NCBI RefSeq assembly: GCF_003435375.1
Contig: NZ_QWGL01000024.1
Location: 291 to 47,861 of the forward strand
Source: Clostridium sp. AM34-11AC
Lineage (GTDB): Bacteria; Bacillota; Clostridia; Lachnospirales; Lachnospiraceae
Length of the DNA stretch: 47,571 nt
Reading direction: 5' to 3'
The translations under genes and the position numbers were made by a program. Of this stretch, positions 14,111 to 22,496 are shown one piece after another (within the stretch, counting starts at the first letter, position 1; every line of letters starts with the position of its first letter). Under the pieces are notes generated by a model, which ran no database searches, was not told the origin of the DNA, and saw nothing but the letters and a program-made list of their open reading frames with translations.

Positions 14111-15882
14111 TCCTTCCCCTCCTTTGCGACCTTCCACTGCACCGAGGCCTGATACTCCTGCCACATTCGGGCAAACAGGCCATTCTGCGCACACAACTCA
14201 TCCTTTGTACCGGACTCCGCAATCTGCCCGTCCTGCACCACATAAATGCAGTCGGCGTTGGCTACTGTGGACAGACGGTGTGCGATCATCAGCACCGTTT
14301 TGCCCTTGGCAAGCTGGGCGAAAGCGGCCTGTACTTTTGCTTCATTGTCCGGGTCAGCAAAGGCGGTGGCCTCGTCCATGATCAGTATGGGGGCATTTTT
14401 CAGCATGGCGCGGGCAATGGCAATGCGCTGCTGCTCGCCGCCGGACAGATACACGCCCTTGGTGCCGATAACGGTATGGATGCCCGCCGGGAGCTTTTCT
14501 ATAATATCCATGCACTGCGCCGCTTTCAACGCTGCCAGAACATCGGCTTCGGCGGCCTGCGGTCTGCCCAACCGGACATTATCCAGAATGCTGCCCTTGA
14601 GCAGGCGGCTGTTCTGAAACACAAAGGAGATGGTGTCCATCAGTTCTTCCTTGGGGATATCCCGTACATCAGCTCCGCCCACCCGGACGTTTCCGCTCTG
14701 CACATCAAAGAACCGGCAGATAAGGTTGGCCAGCGTGGATTTGCCGCCGCCGGAGGGGCCTACAAAAGCCACGGTCTGCCCCGGCTGAATCTCCAGCGAA
14801 ACGCCCTTGATGACCTCGGTTTTTCCGTCGTAGCCAAAATGCACGTCCTGCAGTATAACAGAAGCATCCTGCGGGTGCTGAGGAACCTCCCGCACCTGCA
14901 TCGGCACTGCCTCCAGCACCGAGTCGATGCGTGCCAGCGCATCTTCCACCACCATTTTGTTCTCGCTCATATACATTATGCGGGTCAGCGTCAGGGAAAT
15001 CACCGGGGTGATGATGATGTAAAACAGTAGATTCAGCAGAAACTCCGGCGTGACACCGTGGGCCGTAAACAGCAGCCCGCCAGCGATCAAAAAGGCGAAT
15101 ACACCGTTGACAGCGGCGGTGTAAAACATCATGGGCAGGCGCAGGTTTTTGGTGTAGGAAACGACCCACTTTTCGTACTCATCAATGGTGGCCTTGAACT
15201 TTTTGAAGGAAAACACCGATTGCCCGAAGATCTTGACTACCGGGATGCCCCGGACGTACTCCACCGCCTCGTTGGACATAGACTCCAGTGCGTTGCCGTA
15301 CTGCCGCATTTTTTCGGCCATCCTCTTGCCGGTCATGGTCGCCATGATGAGGAAGGCCAGCACCACCGGTGCAAGGCTCAATAGCCCCAGCCGCCAGTCG
15401 AACGCCAGCAGCAAAACCAGCAGCCCCACCGGAGTAGCAATGGCGTTGTATTGGTCAGGCAGCTGGTGGGCAAGATAGGTCTCGGCGGCTCCGGTGCTCT
15501 CGTGGATAATCTTGCGCAGCTTGCCGCTGCCAAAGGTTTCGGTGAAGCCCAACGGCAGCACCGCCAGATGCTCCGACACCGCCAGCCGCAGATTGGTCGC
15601 CACCCGGAACGCCGACAGATGGGAACACATCAATGCCGCAATGTAAATGAGGTAGGACATCACCGCAAACCCCACCGCCATCCAGCCATAATGGGGAATG
15701 TTTACCGCCTGCGCGTAGTCCGGAGCGGTCTTCAACACATCCCGCAGGATTTTCCAAATGTATACGAATGGCATCAGCGCCACCAGTGCACTGATTGCAG
15801 ACAGCACCCACGAAGCGTAGGTGAAATATCGGTAGATCCCGGCATAGCTCATCAGCCGGGAAAGATCGGACTGTTTTTTCAC
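14107..15882 (-). CDS. ABC half-transporter (permease-ATPase), first of a pair
   Basis: The protein has 591 aa from a GTG at 15882, chosen because AAGGAGG stands 8-10 bases upstream and the protein then starts MKKQSDLSRLMSYAGIYRYF. Helices at about 15-280. ATPase domain: Walker A GPSGGGKSTLANLI (about 375), signature LSGGEQQRIAIARAM (about 480), Walker B ILIMDEATAFADPD. Both half-transporters keep intact catalytic residues as far as visible, so neither site is obviously degenerate. Coupled to the second half-transporter by a four-base overlap. Confidence 0.93.
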   Translation of the reverse strand: MKKQSDLSRLMSYAGIYRYFTYASWVLSAISALVALMPFVYIWKILRDVLKTAPDYAQAVNIPHYGWMAVGFAVMSYLIYIAALMCSHLSAFRVATNLRLAVSEHLAVLPLGFTETFGSGKLRKIIHESTGAAETYLAHQLPDQYNAIATPVGLLVLLLAFDWRLGLLSLAPVVLAFLIMATMTGKRMAEKMRQYGNALESMSNEAVEYVRGIPVVKIFGQSVFSFKKFKATIDEYEKWVVSYTKNLRLPMMFYTAAVNGVFAFLIAGGLLFTAHGVTPEFLLNLLFYIIITPVISLTLTRIMYMSENKMVVEDALARIDSVLEAVPMQVREVPQHPQDASVILQDVHFGYDGKTEVIKGVSLEIQPGQTVAFVGPSGGGKSTLANLICRFFDVQSGNVRVGGADVRDIPKEELMDTISFVFQNSRLLKGSILDNVRLGRPQAAEADVLAALKAAQCMDIIEKLPAGIHTVIGTKGVYLSGGEQQRIAIARAMLKNAPILIMDEATAFADPDNEAKVQAAFAQLAKGKTVLMIAHRLSTVANADCIYVVQDGQIAESGTKDELCAQNGLFARMWQEYQASVQWKVAKEGKE

Positions 15883-15904
15883 GAAAAGACCTCCTTCAAA
15901 TAAA

Positions 15905-16537
15905 TTACCCTTTCTTTTTGTACCCGCAGTCGCAGTAGGGCCCACCGGAAGCAAGGGTGTACTGCCGCACAAAGTCGGTCACGCCGCCCGCTTCGCTCAT
16001 GGTGTAGTCCAGATGGCACAGGGCGGGGGTCAGGTCATACAGCCCCAGCTCCTTCATCAGCACACAGATGCCGCATTTGGTAAAGCGTCCCTCGTAACCG
16101 CTGCCATCCGGGTATTCGTAAAACTCCATGTTCCACGAGTAGGGGTTGCGGTCGGCGGCTTTTAGATCGGCGGTTGCCTTCATAGCGGCAATATCCTTTG
16201 GGGTAAACTTGCTTTTTCCGCTTTCGCGGCAAAACCACTGCATGGGCTTTGTCATCATGAATCTTGCGTAGTAATCCGTCAGCCTGTCCACCTCCGGGCG
16301 CTGCGGCATAGAAAGAATGAACGCTCCGATCATGGCGCAGTTGACAAGATTCATTTTGAAACGGTCAGCTTTTTCGAACTCCGGCAGCCTGCGGATGATC
16401 TGCTGATATTGCGGCTTCGCCTTTTTCGTGATGGCTTTTGCGGTAGCTGCATCATAGCCCAGCACAGCGGTCAGCTGCTTTTGAAAGGAGCCAGCAAACA
16501 GCACCCACATCCCAAAGGGCATTCCGGCATACTTCAT
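15905..16537 (-). CDS. L-2-amino-thiazoline-4-carboxylate hydrolase (ATC hydrolase) family protein
   Basis: The protein has 210 aa from ATG 16537 (GGAGG 9 bases upstream). It has a helical N-terminal half (AKPQYQQIIRRLPEFEKADR, FKMNLVNCAMIGAFILSM) and a C-terminal half with the family's conserved cysteines and histidine: FTKCGICVLMKELGLYDLTP, ALCHLDYTMSEAGGVTDFVR, GGPYCDCG. The founding Pseudomonas enzyme opens the thiazoline ring of L-ATC on the way to cysteine. Most relatives in Clostridia are uncharacterised, so the true substrate here is open. It overlaps the reductase gene by four bases and is followed by the ABC pair after 22 bases. Confidence 0.8.
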   Translation of the reverse strand: MKYAGMPFGMWVLFAGSFQKQLTAVLGYDAATAKAITKKAKPQYQQIIRRLPEFEKADRFKMNLVNCAMIGAFILSMPQRPEVDRLTDYYARFMMTKPMQWFCRESGKSKFTPKDIAAMKATADLKAADRNPYSWNMEFYEYPDGSGYEGRFTKCGICVLMKELGLYDLTPALCHLDYTMSEAGGVTDFVRQYTLASGGPYCDCGYKKKG

Positions 16538-17460
16538 CGCAGATACCTCCCGGCTTCCGCTTCCAGTGCCTGCCACACCGGGTAGGCTGCGCCGTTCACA
16601 TCGAAAAATTTCTTGAGATCCCGGTTCAGCGCACTCATTTCATCGATGGCGTTCATTGCGTGGTCGGAGGCGCAGAGCTTGCCCAGCGAGGTGGCACACA
16701 TCAGCTTGAAAAAGCGCAGGCAGGTCTTGCGGTATTTCTCCCCTTCAAAGTCTGCATCCTCCTTGGGCAGAATGGTGTGCCCGGCATCTCGGATAGCGCG
16801 GTATCCCTCGATGTTGGCATCCAGCACACGGTTCAGGTACGCGGTATCTCCCCTGAGCTTTTTCAGATCGCCGTCTGTCTTATAGCAGGCGAAGGCCGCA
16901 GGCATCACAAACGCGGCATGGCAGAGCAGATAGTCCTCCATGTTCGGCTCGTAAACGACCTTGTATTTTGTGTCGTGGAAGATGCGCCCGATCAACTGTT
17001 TATTGGAGGTTACACCAGTCAGCTGCCCGATGGTGATCTTCTTCAGGTCGATGGAGACCACCCGGTCAGCCTCCCGATGCCCGGCAGAAAGCGCAAAGGC
17101 AAACAGGACGTTCTTTTCCGGCAGTGCCGCCGCCAATGTTTTTGTCTGTACGTTGTTGCCCACAAATACGATGTTTTTCGTCCGATTCGCCCGCAGCGTG
17201 TCCAGAGCGGAATCCAGCTGTGTATAGCGCAGGACCACAAAGATCACATCGTACATTGTATCCGGTGCAAGTTCAGTCACCACCGGAATGCGACTGACCG
17301 AGGTGTAAAGCGAAAACTTATCCATGATCCGCAGGCCATTCTGCTTTATCTCCGCAGCCCAGTTTCCCCGCGCAAGCAGAGTGACATCCTTTCCGGCGCG
17401 CAGCAGATTTCTTGCCAGATTGCACCCCAGAACGCCTGCACCATATACCAGAATTTTCAT
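16534..17460 (-). CDS. Ketopantoate reductase-like (ApbA/PanE) NAD(P)H oxidoreductase
   Basis: The protein has 308 aa. Rossmann start MKILVYGAGVLGCNLARNLL (GxGxxG), then DVTLLARGNWA and VIFVVLRYTQ, as in ketopantoate reductases. It is probably not the pantothenate enzyme: no panB or panC is near, and the gene is wedged between a methyltransferase and an ATC-hydrolase-like protein, each overlapping by four bases. It more likely reduces a keto or imino intermediate of this operon's own pathway. Opine-dehydrogenase-like chemistry is possible but not shown. Confidence 0.82.
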   Translation of the reverse strand: MKILVYGAGVLGCNLARNLLRAGKDVTLLARGNWAAEIKQNGLRIMDKFSLYTSVSRIPVVTELAPDTMYDVIFVVLRYTQLDSALDTLRANRTKNIVFVGNNVQTKTLAAALPEKNVLFAFALSAGHREADRVVSIDLKKITIGQLTGVTSNKQLIGRIFHDTKYKVVYEPNMEDYLLCHAAFVMPAAFACYKTDGDLKKLRGDTAYLNRVLDANIEGYRAIRDAGHTILPKEDADFEGEKYRKTCLRFFKLMCATSLGKLCASDHAMNAIDEMSALNRDLKKFFDVNGAAYPVWQALEAEAGRYLR

Positions 17461-18299
17461 AGCTTGCCTCCAAATCTGATCTTCACGATCTGCATTTTCA
17501 TCCCGTTGTCCCCGACCTTGGCGAGAAATCGGAAAAAGCCGCTAACGGAAGGGTCTTTCAGGTCGTTGTAACCCATCATATAGCCCCTGCTGGATACTTG
17601 CAAACGGCTGTCCCATGGGGAAAGCTCGCTTTTCGCATCCGAAACCGCGAAATATGCTCCCACATCCTTGATTTTCGCCGTCCTGAGCCACGTTTTGGCG
17701 ATCATCTTCACCGCCGTGCGGTTGGCAGCATCAAATACCAGTACCCCGCCGGGGAAAGTGTCCGCCATCCCCTGCACCAGTGCCTTGACCTGCTGGGTCA
17801 GAAAGTAATAGAACACCCCGGAGGCAAAAAACACCGCCCCGCCGGAGGCATCGATCTTGTCAAACCATGCGGGGTCTTTCAGGTCACAGGGGATGTTTTG
17901 TTCCCGCTCCCCGGCGGGTAGCAGCTGCTGCCGCAGGGCAATCACATCCGGGAAGTCCAGATTGTAGATCTTACATCTGCCGTTGTCGCAGGCTTTGCCA
18001 GTGTTGTCCAGCCCGCAGCCGAGGTTGACCACCGCTGCGCTGGGATGGTTTTTCAGGTACGCCTGCACTTCAAAGGCAAGGTCATTCTGCCGCATGGCGA
18101 CCTCCAGCGCACCGAAACGCTGCATCAGGCTGCGGGAATTTTTCTCTTCCTCCGAAAAGTCGTAGTCGATTTCATCGATCAGGCGCACCGCTATTTCGTC
18201 CCGGTAAAGGTTCGGATACAGCTCTGTGCACAGCTTCCGGGAATAAAGCGGGAGAATCAGCGTCTCCTGCACGGTGTTTTTCTCGATTTTGTATTTCAT
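17457..18299 (-). CDS. SAM-dependent methyltransferase, leucine carboxyl methyltransferase-like
   Basis: The protein has 280 aa from ATG 18299 (GAGGAAGGAACCT upstream). It matches the LCMT/TcmP-type pattern: LYSRKLCTELYPNLYRDEIA, AAVVNLGCGLDNTGKACDNG with the SAM-binding glycines, YNLDFPDVI and FFASGVFYYFL. Members O-methylate carboxyl or hydroxyl groups of peptides or small molecules. The preceding in-frame codons (to 18509) overlap the 56-aa membrane gene and are not its start. It overlaps the reductase by four bases. Confidence 0.87.
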   Translation of the reverse strand: MKYKIEKNTVQETLILPLYSRKLCTELYPNLYRDEIAVRLIDEIDYDFSEEEKNSRSLMQRFGALEVAMRQNDLAFEVQAYLKNHPSAAVVNLGCGLDNTGKACDNGRCKIYNLDFPDVIALRQQLLPAGEREQNIPCDLKDPAWFDKIDASGGAVFFASGVFYYFLTQQVKALVQGMADTFPGGVLVFDAANRTAVKMIAKTWLRTAKIKDVGAYFAVSDAKSELSPWDSRLQVSSRGYMMGYNDLKDPSVSGFFRFLAKVGDNGMKMQIVKIRFGGKL

Positions 18300-18310
18300 A
18301 GGTTCCTTCC

Positions 18311-18481
18311 TCAGTGAGTAAAAATAGTCATCATTGCCGCCAGCACCATCGCTATGACTGCCATGCCCACCGGGCTGTAAAGATGCACCATCCCAACAGC
18401 CCCTTTGCAGATGCCCACAGCACAGACAAGAACCAGCAAAGCCCCCAACCCAAGACCTTCCAGAATCACCTGTAAAAGCAT
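18311..18481 (-). CDS. 56-aa hydrophobic membrane peptide
   Basis: Reads MLLQVILEGLGLGALLVLVC, AVGICKGAVGMVHLYSPVGM, AVIAMVLAAMMTIFTH: two transmembrane helices with few charges. GGAGGAATAAGTA stands before the ATG and the previous gene's stop overlaps it by one base (TAATG), so it is a real coupled operon member that a length filter would miss. The function is unknown; it may anchor or assist the enzymes beside it. Confidence 0.75.
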   Translation of the reverse strand: MLLQVILEGLGLGALLVLVCAVGICKGAVGMVHLYSPVGMAVIAMVLAAMMTIFTH

Positions 18482-18789
18482 TACTTATTCCTCCTGTATC
18501 CGTTTTCATCCCGGTATTCGGGATATTCCTTTACGTATGGATCCTTATCGCCGCAGATGGCATAGTCGCATCGGCAGCCGGACACGCCGTTGTGAAAATT
18601 CTTTTTACCGCCGAGGTCGGTGCGCCACTTGGAAAGAAGCTCTGCGTATCTCAGCTGCACCTGCTCCCAAACCGCATCGCGCTCCACCTCCGGATAGTGC
18701 AGAGTGATTTTCGCCAGAATTTCCTTTTTGCAGGGTTTGGAATATAGCACATGGCAACTACAGTCAATTTGTAATTCGCTGTCCTTCAT
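18481..18789 (-). CDS. Shortened ATC-hydrolase-like protein, cysteine-rich
   Basis: The protein has 102 aa. The first part (EVERDAVWEQVQLRYAELLS, then DLGGKKNFHNGVSG) looks like the N-terminal region of ATC-hydrolase family members, in which GGKKN is typical. It then runs directly into a cysteine-rich tail (CRCDYAICGDKDPYVKEY) like the family's C-terminus. The middle half of a normal protein is therefore absent, with no frame break. Six cysteines remain. It may be an internal-deletion derivative or a separate small metal-binding family. It overlaps the MBL gene by four bases and the membrane peptide by one. Confidence 0.55.
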   Translation of the reverse strand: MKDSELQIDCSCHVLYSKPCKKEILAKITLHYPEVERDAVWEQVQLRYAELLSKWRTDLGGKKNFHNGVSGCRCDYAICGDKDPYVKEYPEYRDENGYRRNK

Positions 18790-19649
18790 CTTCCCACGCC
18801 TTTCAGAAAACCGCTCTTTGCATTTTCTTCGGTGTCGTCCGATTCGTCGTAGGCATCATAGGGCGCCGATGGGTCGTGTACTCGTTTTTTGAATGGTGAA
18901 CAGCGCTTGTCTTTGTGGGCAAACGCAAAGGCAAAATTGTCCGTCCATCCCGTGTGACCGGTGATGAAATATGGATGTAGCCCACGTGCGCGCAGTTTCC
19001 GCTCCAGCTCCGCCAGTGACTGCACAGCCAGCTTATTGTCCTCCGCCAGCGAGGAAATGAAGCTGTAGCCGCCGTCCGCGCCAAACCACAGCGTGTCGCC
19101 GGTAAAAAGGTACTTATCGTCAATGAGGTAGACCATATGTCCCCAGGTATGACCGGGAACGAGAAAACACTCAATTTTGATGCCGTCAATGTCAAGTACC
19201 TGCCCATCGTGCAGCAGTACCTTTTCGCTGTTGATCGTGACCTGCGGCAATTTATAGAGATGATAGATGACTTTTCGCCGCACCTCGCCGGTGAGATACC
19301 GGTTCTCAACCTCGCCTATGTACAGCTTTGCATCCCGAAACAATCCCGGACTGTCAGCCTCCACCGCACCCACATGGTCGGTGTCCTGATGGGTGATGAG
19401 GATGTGCCGGATAGAATGCGGGTCGATCCCCAGCCAGTACATCTTCTCTGCCAACCGGTCATAGTTGTATCCGGCATCGATCATAATGGTGGTATCGCCC
19501 TTGTGGTAAAAGAAGATATTTGCCACCCACTCCCGCACGCAGGCGACATCCTCATCGATCCAGCCGGTGTTCAAAGGCTTGAAGATCTCCCTGCCCCGGT
19601 ACATCCGGCTCATTGCTTTTCTTTGAAATTCCGTTGCTTTTTTCGACAT
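18786..19649 (-). CDS. Metallo-beta-lactamase-fold hydrolase
   Basis: The protein has 287 aa behind GAGGTGTAATC. Metal site: ILITHQDTDHVGAVEADSPG (H-x-D-x-D-H instead of the usual H-x-H-x-D-H), VPGHTWGHMVYL, LFTGDTLWFGADG and FITGHTGW. The Asp replacing the second His is visible and may change metal preference. The superfamily includes thioesterases, lactonases and glyoxalase II; the substrate is unknown. It starts 10 bases after the methyltransferase remnant and belongs to the operon. Confidence 0.9.
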   Translation of the reverse strand: MSKKATEFQRKAMSRMYRGREIFKPLNTGWIDEDVACVREWVANIFFYHKGDTTIMIDAGYNYDRLAEKMYWLGIDPHSIRHILITHQDTDHVGAVEADSPGLFRDAKLYIGEVENRYLTGEVRRKVIYHLYKLPQVTINSEKVLLHDGQVLDIDGIKIECFLVPGHTWGHMVYLIDDKYLFTGDTLWFGADGGYSFISSLAEDNKLAVQSLAELERKLRARGLHPYFITGHTGWTDNFAFAFAHKDKRCSPFKKRVHDPSAPYDAYDESDDTEENAKSGFLKGVGR

Positions 19650-19659
19650 GATTACACCT

Positions 19660-19748
19660 CATTTCTGTGCTGCGATGCACAGCCAGCCCTTTTTGTTTTT
19701 GTGGCTCTGAATCTGACAAAATCCTGCCTGCTCCAGATATACTTTCAG
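19660..19748 (-). pseudogene. 3' remnant of a fourth class I methyltransferase
   Basis: The minus strand encodes LKVYLEQAGFCQIQSHKNKK then GWLCIAAQK-stop, closely similar to the end of the methyltransferase at 21257 (LKAFLEQAGFQNIQIHKRKN, WLCVTAQK). The rest of the gene is missing. Its first codons overlap the last codons of the hydrolase (stop at 19745) in another frame, so a deletion joined the two genes here. Confidence 0.85.
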
Positions 19749-20506
19749 GGCAGCTTCGGCATACTGTCATGCTCGGCGATATATGTCAGCATTTCAGCAA
19801 AGCCTTTCGGATCACGTATCTGATATTGCATATGATCGTATCCTTCAAACACGGGATAATTGCCGCAGGGATAGGCTTTCATCACCGCCTGACGGTATTT
19901 GAAATGATCTTCTATGCTGCCAAACTCGAAATAGATATGCTTTTGCAGTTCTTCGGGAAGGGACGGAAAGAGTTTATCCTCCAAGCTGTCCAGAATATGC
20001 CGCCGCAAATTTGTATAGGTCAGATTTTTCCCTGCGGCTATAAAATACGACTTTATGGAATCATCATCACACCACAGGATCTTTTTCAGTGTGCCGCCTT
20101 TCGACCAATACAGGCTCTTGATAGCCAGATACAAAAACGGCGTCATCATGCGGCGCGTGCCTTTTCCGATTTGTGCAAACTGCCCGCCGTCGAAAAAAAC
20201 GTGTCCAATAGGCAGCTTCGTGCTTGTCAAAAACGCCATGGCAAGATCGGCACCGATCGAAGAAGCCACAACCAGCTCAAGGTATTCCACTCCCTGCAAT
20301 TTCAGATATGCTTCCACCTGACGAGCCTCGTCCGCCTTGCTGACATATTTCTGCCCTTTGCAGTACACGGTGGAGGTGGGTAAAATGCAGAAATACCGAT
20401 CTTGTAAATAGTTCGCGACCGGTTCGCTGCTCTCCCCCGTCACGCCCATTGCATGAAAAAACAAAACAGCGGGATCATTCCGATTTCCAAATGTCTTAAA
20501 TTTCAT
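19745..20506 (-). CDS. Alpha/beta hydrolase
   Basis: The protein has 253 aa from ATG 20506. Oxyanion region LFFHAMGVTGESS; nucleophile elbow VVASSIGADLA (A-S-S-I-G in place of G-x-S-x-G); catalytic His candidate in EGYDHMQYQI. The aspartate is less obvious, perhaps in FDGGQFAQI or IEDHFK. Substrate unknown. The start overlaps the methyltransferase stop by four bases. The C-terminus (HDSMPKLP) lies exactly at the deletion joint with the methyltransferase remnant, so the last residues may not be original. Confidence 0.85.
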   Translation of the reverse strand: MKFKTFGNRNDPAVLFFHAMGVTGESSEPVANYLQDRYFCILPTSTVYCKGQKYVSKADEARQVEAYLKLQGVEYLELVVASSIGADLAMAFLTSTKLPIGHVFFDGGQFAQIGKGTRRMMTPFLYLAIKSLYWSKGGTLKKILWCDDDSIKSYFIAAGKNLTYTNLRRHILDSLEDKLFPSLPEELQKHIYFEFGSIEDHFKYRQAVMKAYPCGNYPVFEGYDHMQYQIRDPKGFAEMLTYIAEHDSMPKLP

Positions 20507-21189
20507 CGTAGTCCTTTCCGGCAGGCAAACCATGCCATGCTCTTCACTGTTCCCAGTGTTACGGTTGCGTACCGTTTTTTCAACCGTTTTTTCAAGCTGG
20601 CGGTCGTTTCATAGGGCGGTGTAAAGAACCCCGTCTTTTCGTAGACGTGCCGGACGAACCAGTCCGTCCGCTTGCACTCTCCCGCCACATAGAAGCAGCC
20701 GCAGAAGGTTCCGCCGGGCTTCAGCACCCGAAAAACCTCCCGATAAGCGGCCTCTTTATCCGGGAACGTATGAAAGCCATTCAGTGACAAAACAATATCA
20801 AACGCACCGTCCGAAAAAGGTAGTGTGCCCACATCCCCCTGCTGAAAGGTCACATTTTTCAGGTGCAGGCGGTCTGCCTTTTCCTGCGCCTGTCCCATCA
20901 TATCTGCCGAGTAATCCAGACAGGTGATGTCCGCATTGGGCAGCGTCTTGTAAAGCGGCATGGTCAGAATACCGGTTCCCACCGGCACCTCCAGCAGCTT
21001 GCCGGAAAAATGCTCCGGAATACCGGACAGCGCCTTTTCCAGATAGGCATCATTTTCCGCCTTGTTCATATCCCACACCAGGCGGCACACCGCTTTCCCG
21101 CTCAGTGTGGAGCAGGTGATCATGCCGTCATAAAAGTTGTTGCCGCCTGTCAGCTGATAGGCACCTCGGATCGTTTCTTTTCGCTCCAT
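20503..21189 (-). CDS. Class I SAM-dependent methyltransferase
   Basis: The protein has 228 aa from ATG 21189 behind GAGGAGG. SAM motif I: LLEVPVGTGILTMPLYKTLP; motif II LDYSADMMGQAQEKA; then FQQGDVGTLPFSDGAFDIVL and VFRVLKPGGTFCGCF. It belongs to the UbiE/Methyltransf_11 group, which methylates small molecules. The N-terminal GAYQLTGGNNFYDGMITCST is typical of methyltransferases of unknown substrate in Clostridia. A 67-base gap separates it from the previous gene; the hydrolase follows with a four-base overlap. Confidence 0.9.
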   Translation of the reverse strand: MERKETIRGAYQLTGGNNFYDGMITCSTLSGKAVCRLVWDMNKAENDAYLEKALSGIPEHFSGKLLEVPVGTGILTMPLYKTLPNADITCLDYSADMMGQAQEKADRLHLKNVTFQQGDVGTLPFSDGAFDIVLSLNGFHTFPDKEAAYREVFRVLKPGGTFCGCFYVAGECKRTDWFVRHVYEKTGFFTPPYETTASLKKRLKKRYATVTLGTVKSMAWFACRKGLR

Positions 21190-21256
21190 AGGGGTTCCTC
21201 CTCATTTTTCCGCATTACAATTGTCCTTCTGATGCCGGATGGTTCACCACTGCATC

Positions 21257-21862
21257 CTATTTCTGTGCCGTGACGCAAAGCCAGTTTTTTCTTTTGTGTA
21301 TCTGAATATTTTGAAAACCCGCCTGCTCTAAAAACGCTTTCAGTTGGCTGTCCTTGTAGATGGTCATGCCATCGATGATCTGCGTCCATTTGTCGTCTTT
21401 TGTCGTTTCGCCGTTTGCTTCATTGCAGATGAAAAAGGCCCCGCCGGGCTTCAGCACCCGATAGACCTCTCTGAAATTCTGTGCAAGCTCCGGCCAGAAA
21501 TAGACCGTTTCAAAGGCGGTCACTACTTCAAACTGCTCCGCTTCAAACGGCAGCTCTGTCACGCTTGCCTGCTGCACGTTGCACCGTCCTGCCGCAATGG
21601 CTCTGGCATTGACTTTTCGCGCTTTTTCCACGCTGACGGCTGAGTAGTCGATGCCCTGCACCCTGCCTTTGGGACACAGTTTCAACAGCGTTTTAATGTT
21701 CGCTCCACCGCCGCAGCCGCAGTCCAGCACCATGGCATCCTGGGCAGGCTGTAAAAAGCGCAGCCCCCATTCTGCCATTGCGCTGTGTCCAAAGTTCATC
21801 ATAGCAACCATGATTTTCCCGCCAAGGCCTACGGGCTTTCGGGTGTTTTCAAAAAAGGACAT
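21257..21862 (-). CDS. Class I SAM-dependent methyltransferase
   Basis: The protein has 201 aa. SAM motif I: MVLDCGCGGGANIKTLLKLC; GIDYSAVSVEKARKVN; ASVTELPFEAEQFEVVTAFE; VYRVLKPGGAFFICNE. It belongs to the Methyltransf_11 group. Its ribosome binding site (GGAGG) lies within the last codons of the upstream methyltransferase, so the two are coupled. The C-terminal 28 residues are nearly duplicated in the remnant at 19660-19748, so the operon once held another copy. Confidence 0.9.
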   Translation of the reverse strand: MSFFENTRKPVGLGGKIMVAMMNFGHSAMAEWGLRFLQPAQDAMVLDCGCGGGANIKTLLKLCPKGRVQGIDYSAVSVEKARKVNARAIAAGRCNVQQASVTELPFEAEQFEVVTAFETVYFWPELAQNFREVYRVLKPGGAFFICNEANGETTKDDKWTQIIDGMTIYKDSQLKAFLEQAGFQNIQIHKRKNWLCVTAQK

Positions 21863-21863
21863 A

Positions 21864-22478
21864 TCACACCTCCGATTTCACACATTCGGCATAGGTCAGC
21901 GGAAAGGACGCTTTCAGCACAGCGCTTTTTCGCACCCTCCACCCGTTCTGCCGCAGAAAACTCAGATACTCCTCGCTCGTCCACCTGCTATGCAGAGGGA
22001 AGCCTGCCAATCTCATAAAATAGGCCTTGATCCTTCCTCTAAGTGAATTTTCCGCGTGAGTAAAGGTTGGCGCGATCAACACACCATCGTCCTTCAGCAC
22101 CCGTTTGATTTCTCGCAGTGATTTCTCTGGCTGCGGCACGATGTGCAATGCGTTGGATACGATCACCACATCAAATGAATTGCCTGCGTATGGCAGAGAA
22201 AACATATCCTGCACGGAAAAGTGCAGCTTCGCAGAGCAATTTCCCCGCCTGGCCTCTGTAATCATTTCCGGAGAAGCATCCGTCGCCTCGATGTGTGCCG
22301 CCGCATTTACGATATGCCTGGCGATCAGCCCCGTTCCAGCAGCCAGCTCCAGCACTGTTTTGTCTTTCACGACCGGCCGGATCAGCTCATACATTTTCTC
22401 GTATACTGCCCTGTCTTTTCGCATAAAGCGGTCATACAGACCTGCATTTCTGTCCCAGAAATTCTTGTGTTCTCGCAT
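21864..22478 (-). CDS. Class I SAM-dependent methyltransferase, first gene of the operon
   Basis: The protein has 204 aa from ATG 22478 behind AAAAGGAGAGACAGCA. NFWDRNAGLYDRFMRKDRAV is followed by motif I VLELAAGTGLIARHIVNAAA, EATDASPEMITEARRG, LPYAGNSFDVVIVSNALHIV and IKRVLKDDGVLIAPTF. A UbiE-like methyltransferase of unknown substrate. A perfect 18-base palindrome overlaps the leader just upstream, so the operon is probably controlled there by a repressor. Confidence 0.9.
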   Translation of the reverse strand: MREHKNFWDRNAGLYDRFMRKDRAVYEKMYELIRPVVKDKTVLELAAGTGLIARHIVNAAAHIEATDASPEMITEARRGNCSAKLHFSVQDMFSLPYAGNSFDVVIVSNALHIVPQPEKSLREIKRVLKDDGVLIAPTFTHAENSLRGRIKAYFMRLAGFPLHSRWTSEEYLSFLRQNGWRVRKSAVLKASFPLTYAECVKSEV

Positions 22479-22496
22479 TGCTGTCTCTCCTTTTGT

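Noticed and set aside
14062..15030. 322-aa plus-strand open frame
   Set aside because: It is antisense to the first ABC half-transporter, with no family signature.
16534..17460. PanE of pantothenate synthesis
   Set aside because: No pan genes are nearby and the gene is locked into an unrelated operon by overlaps on both sides.
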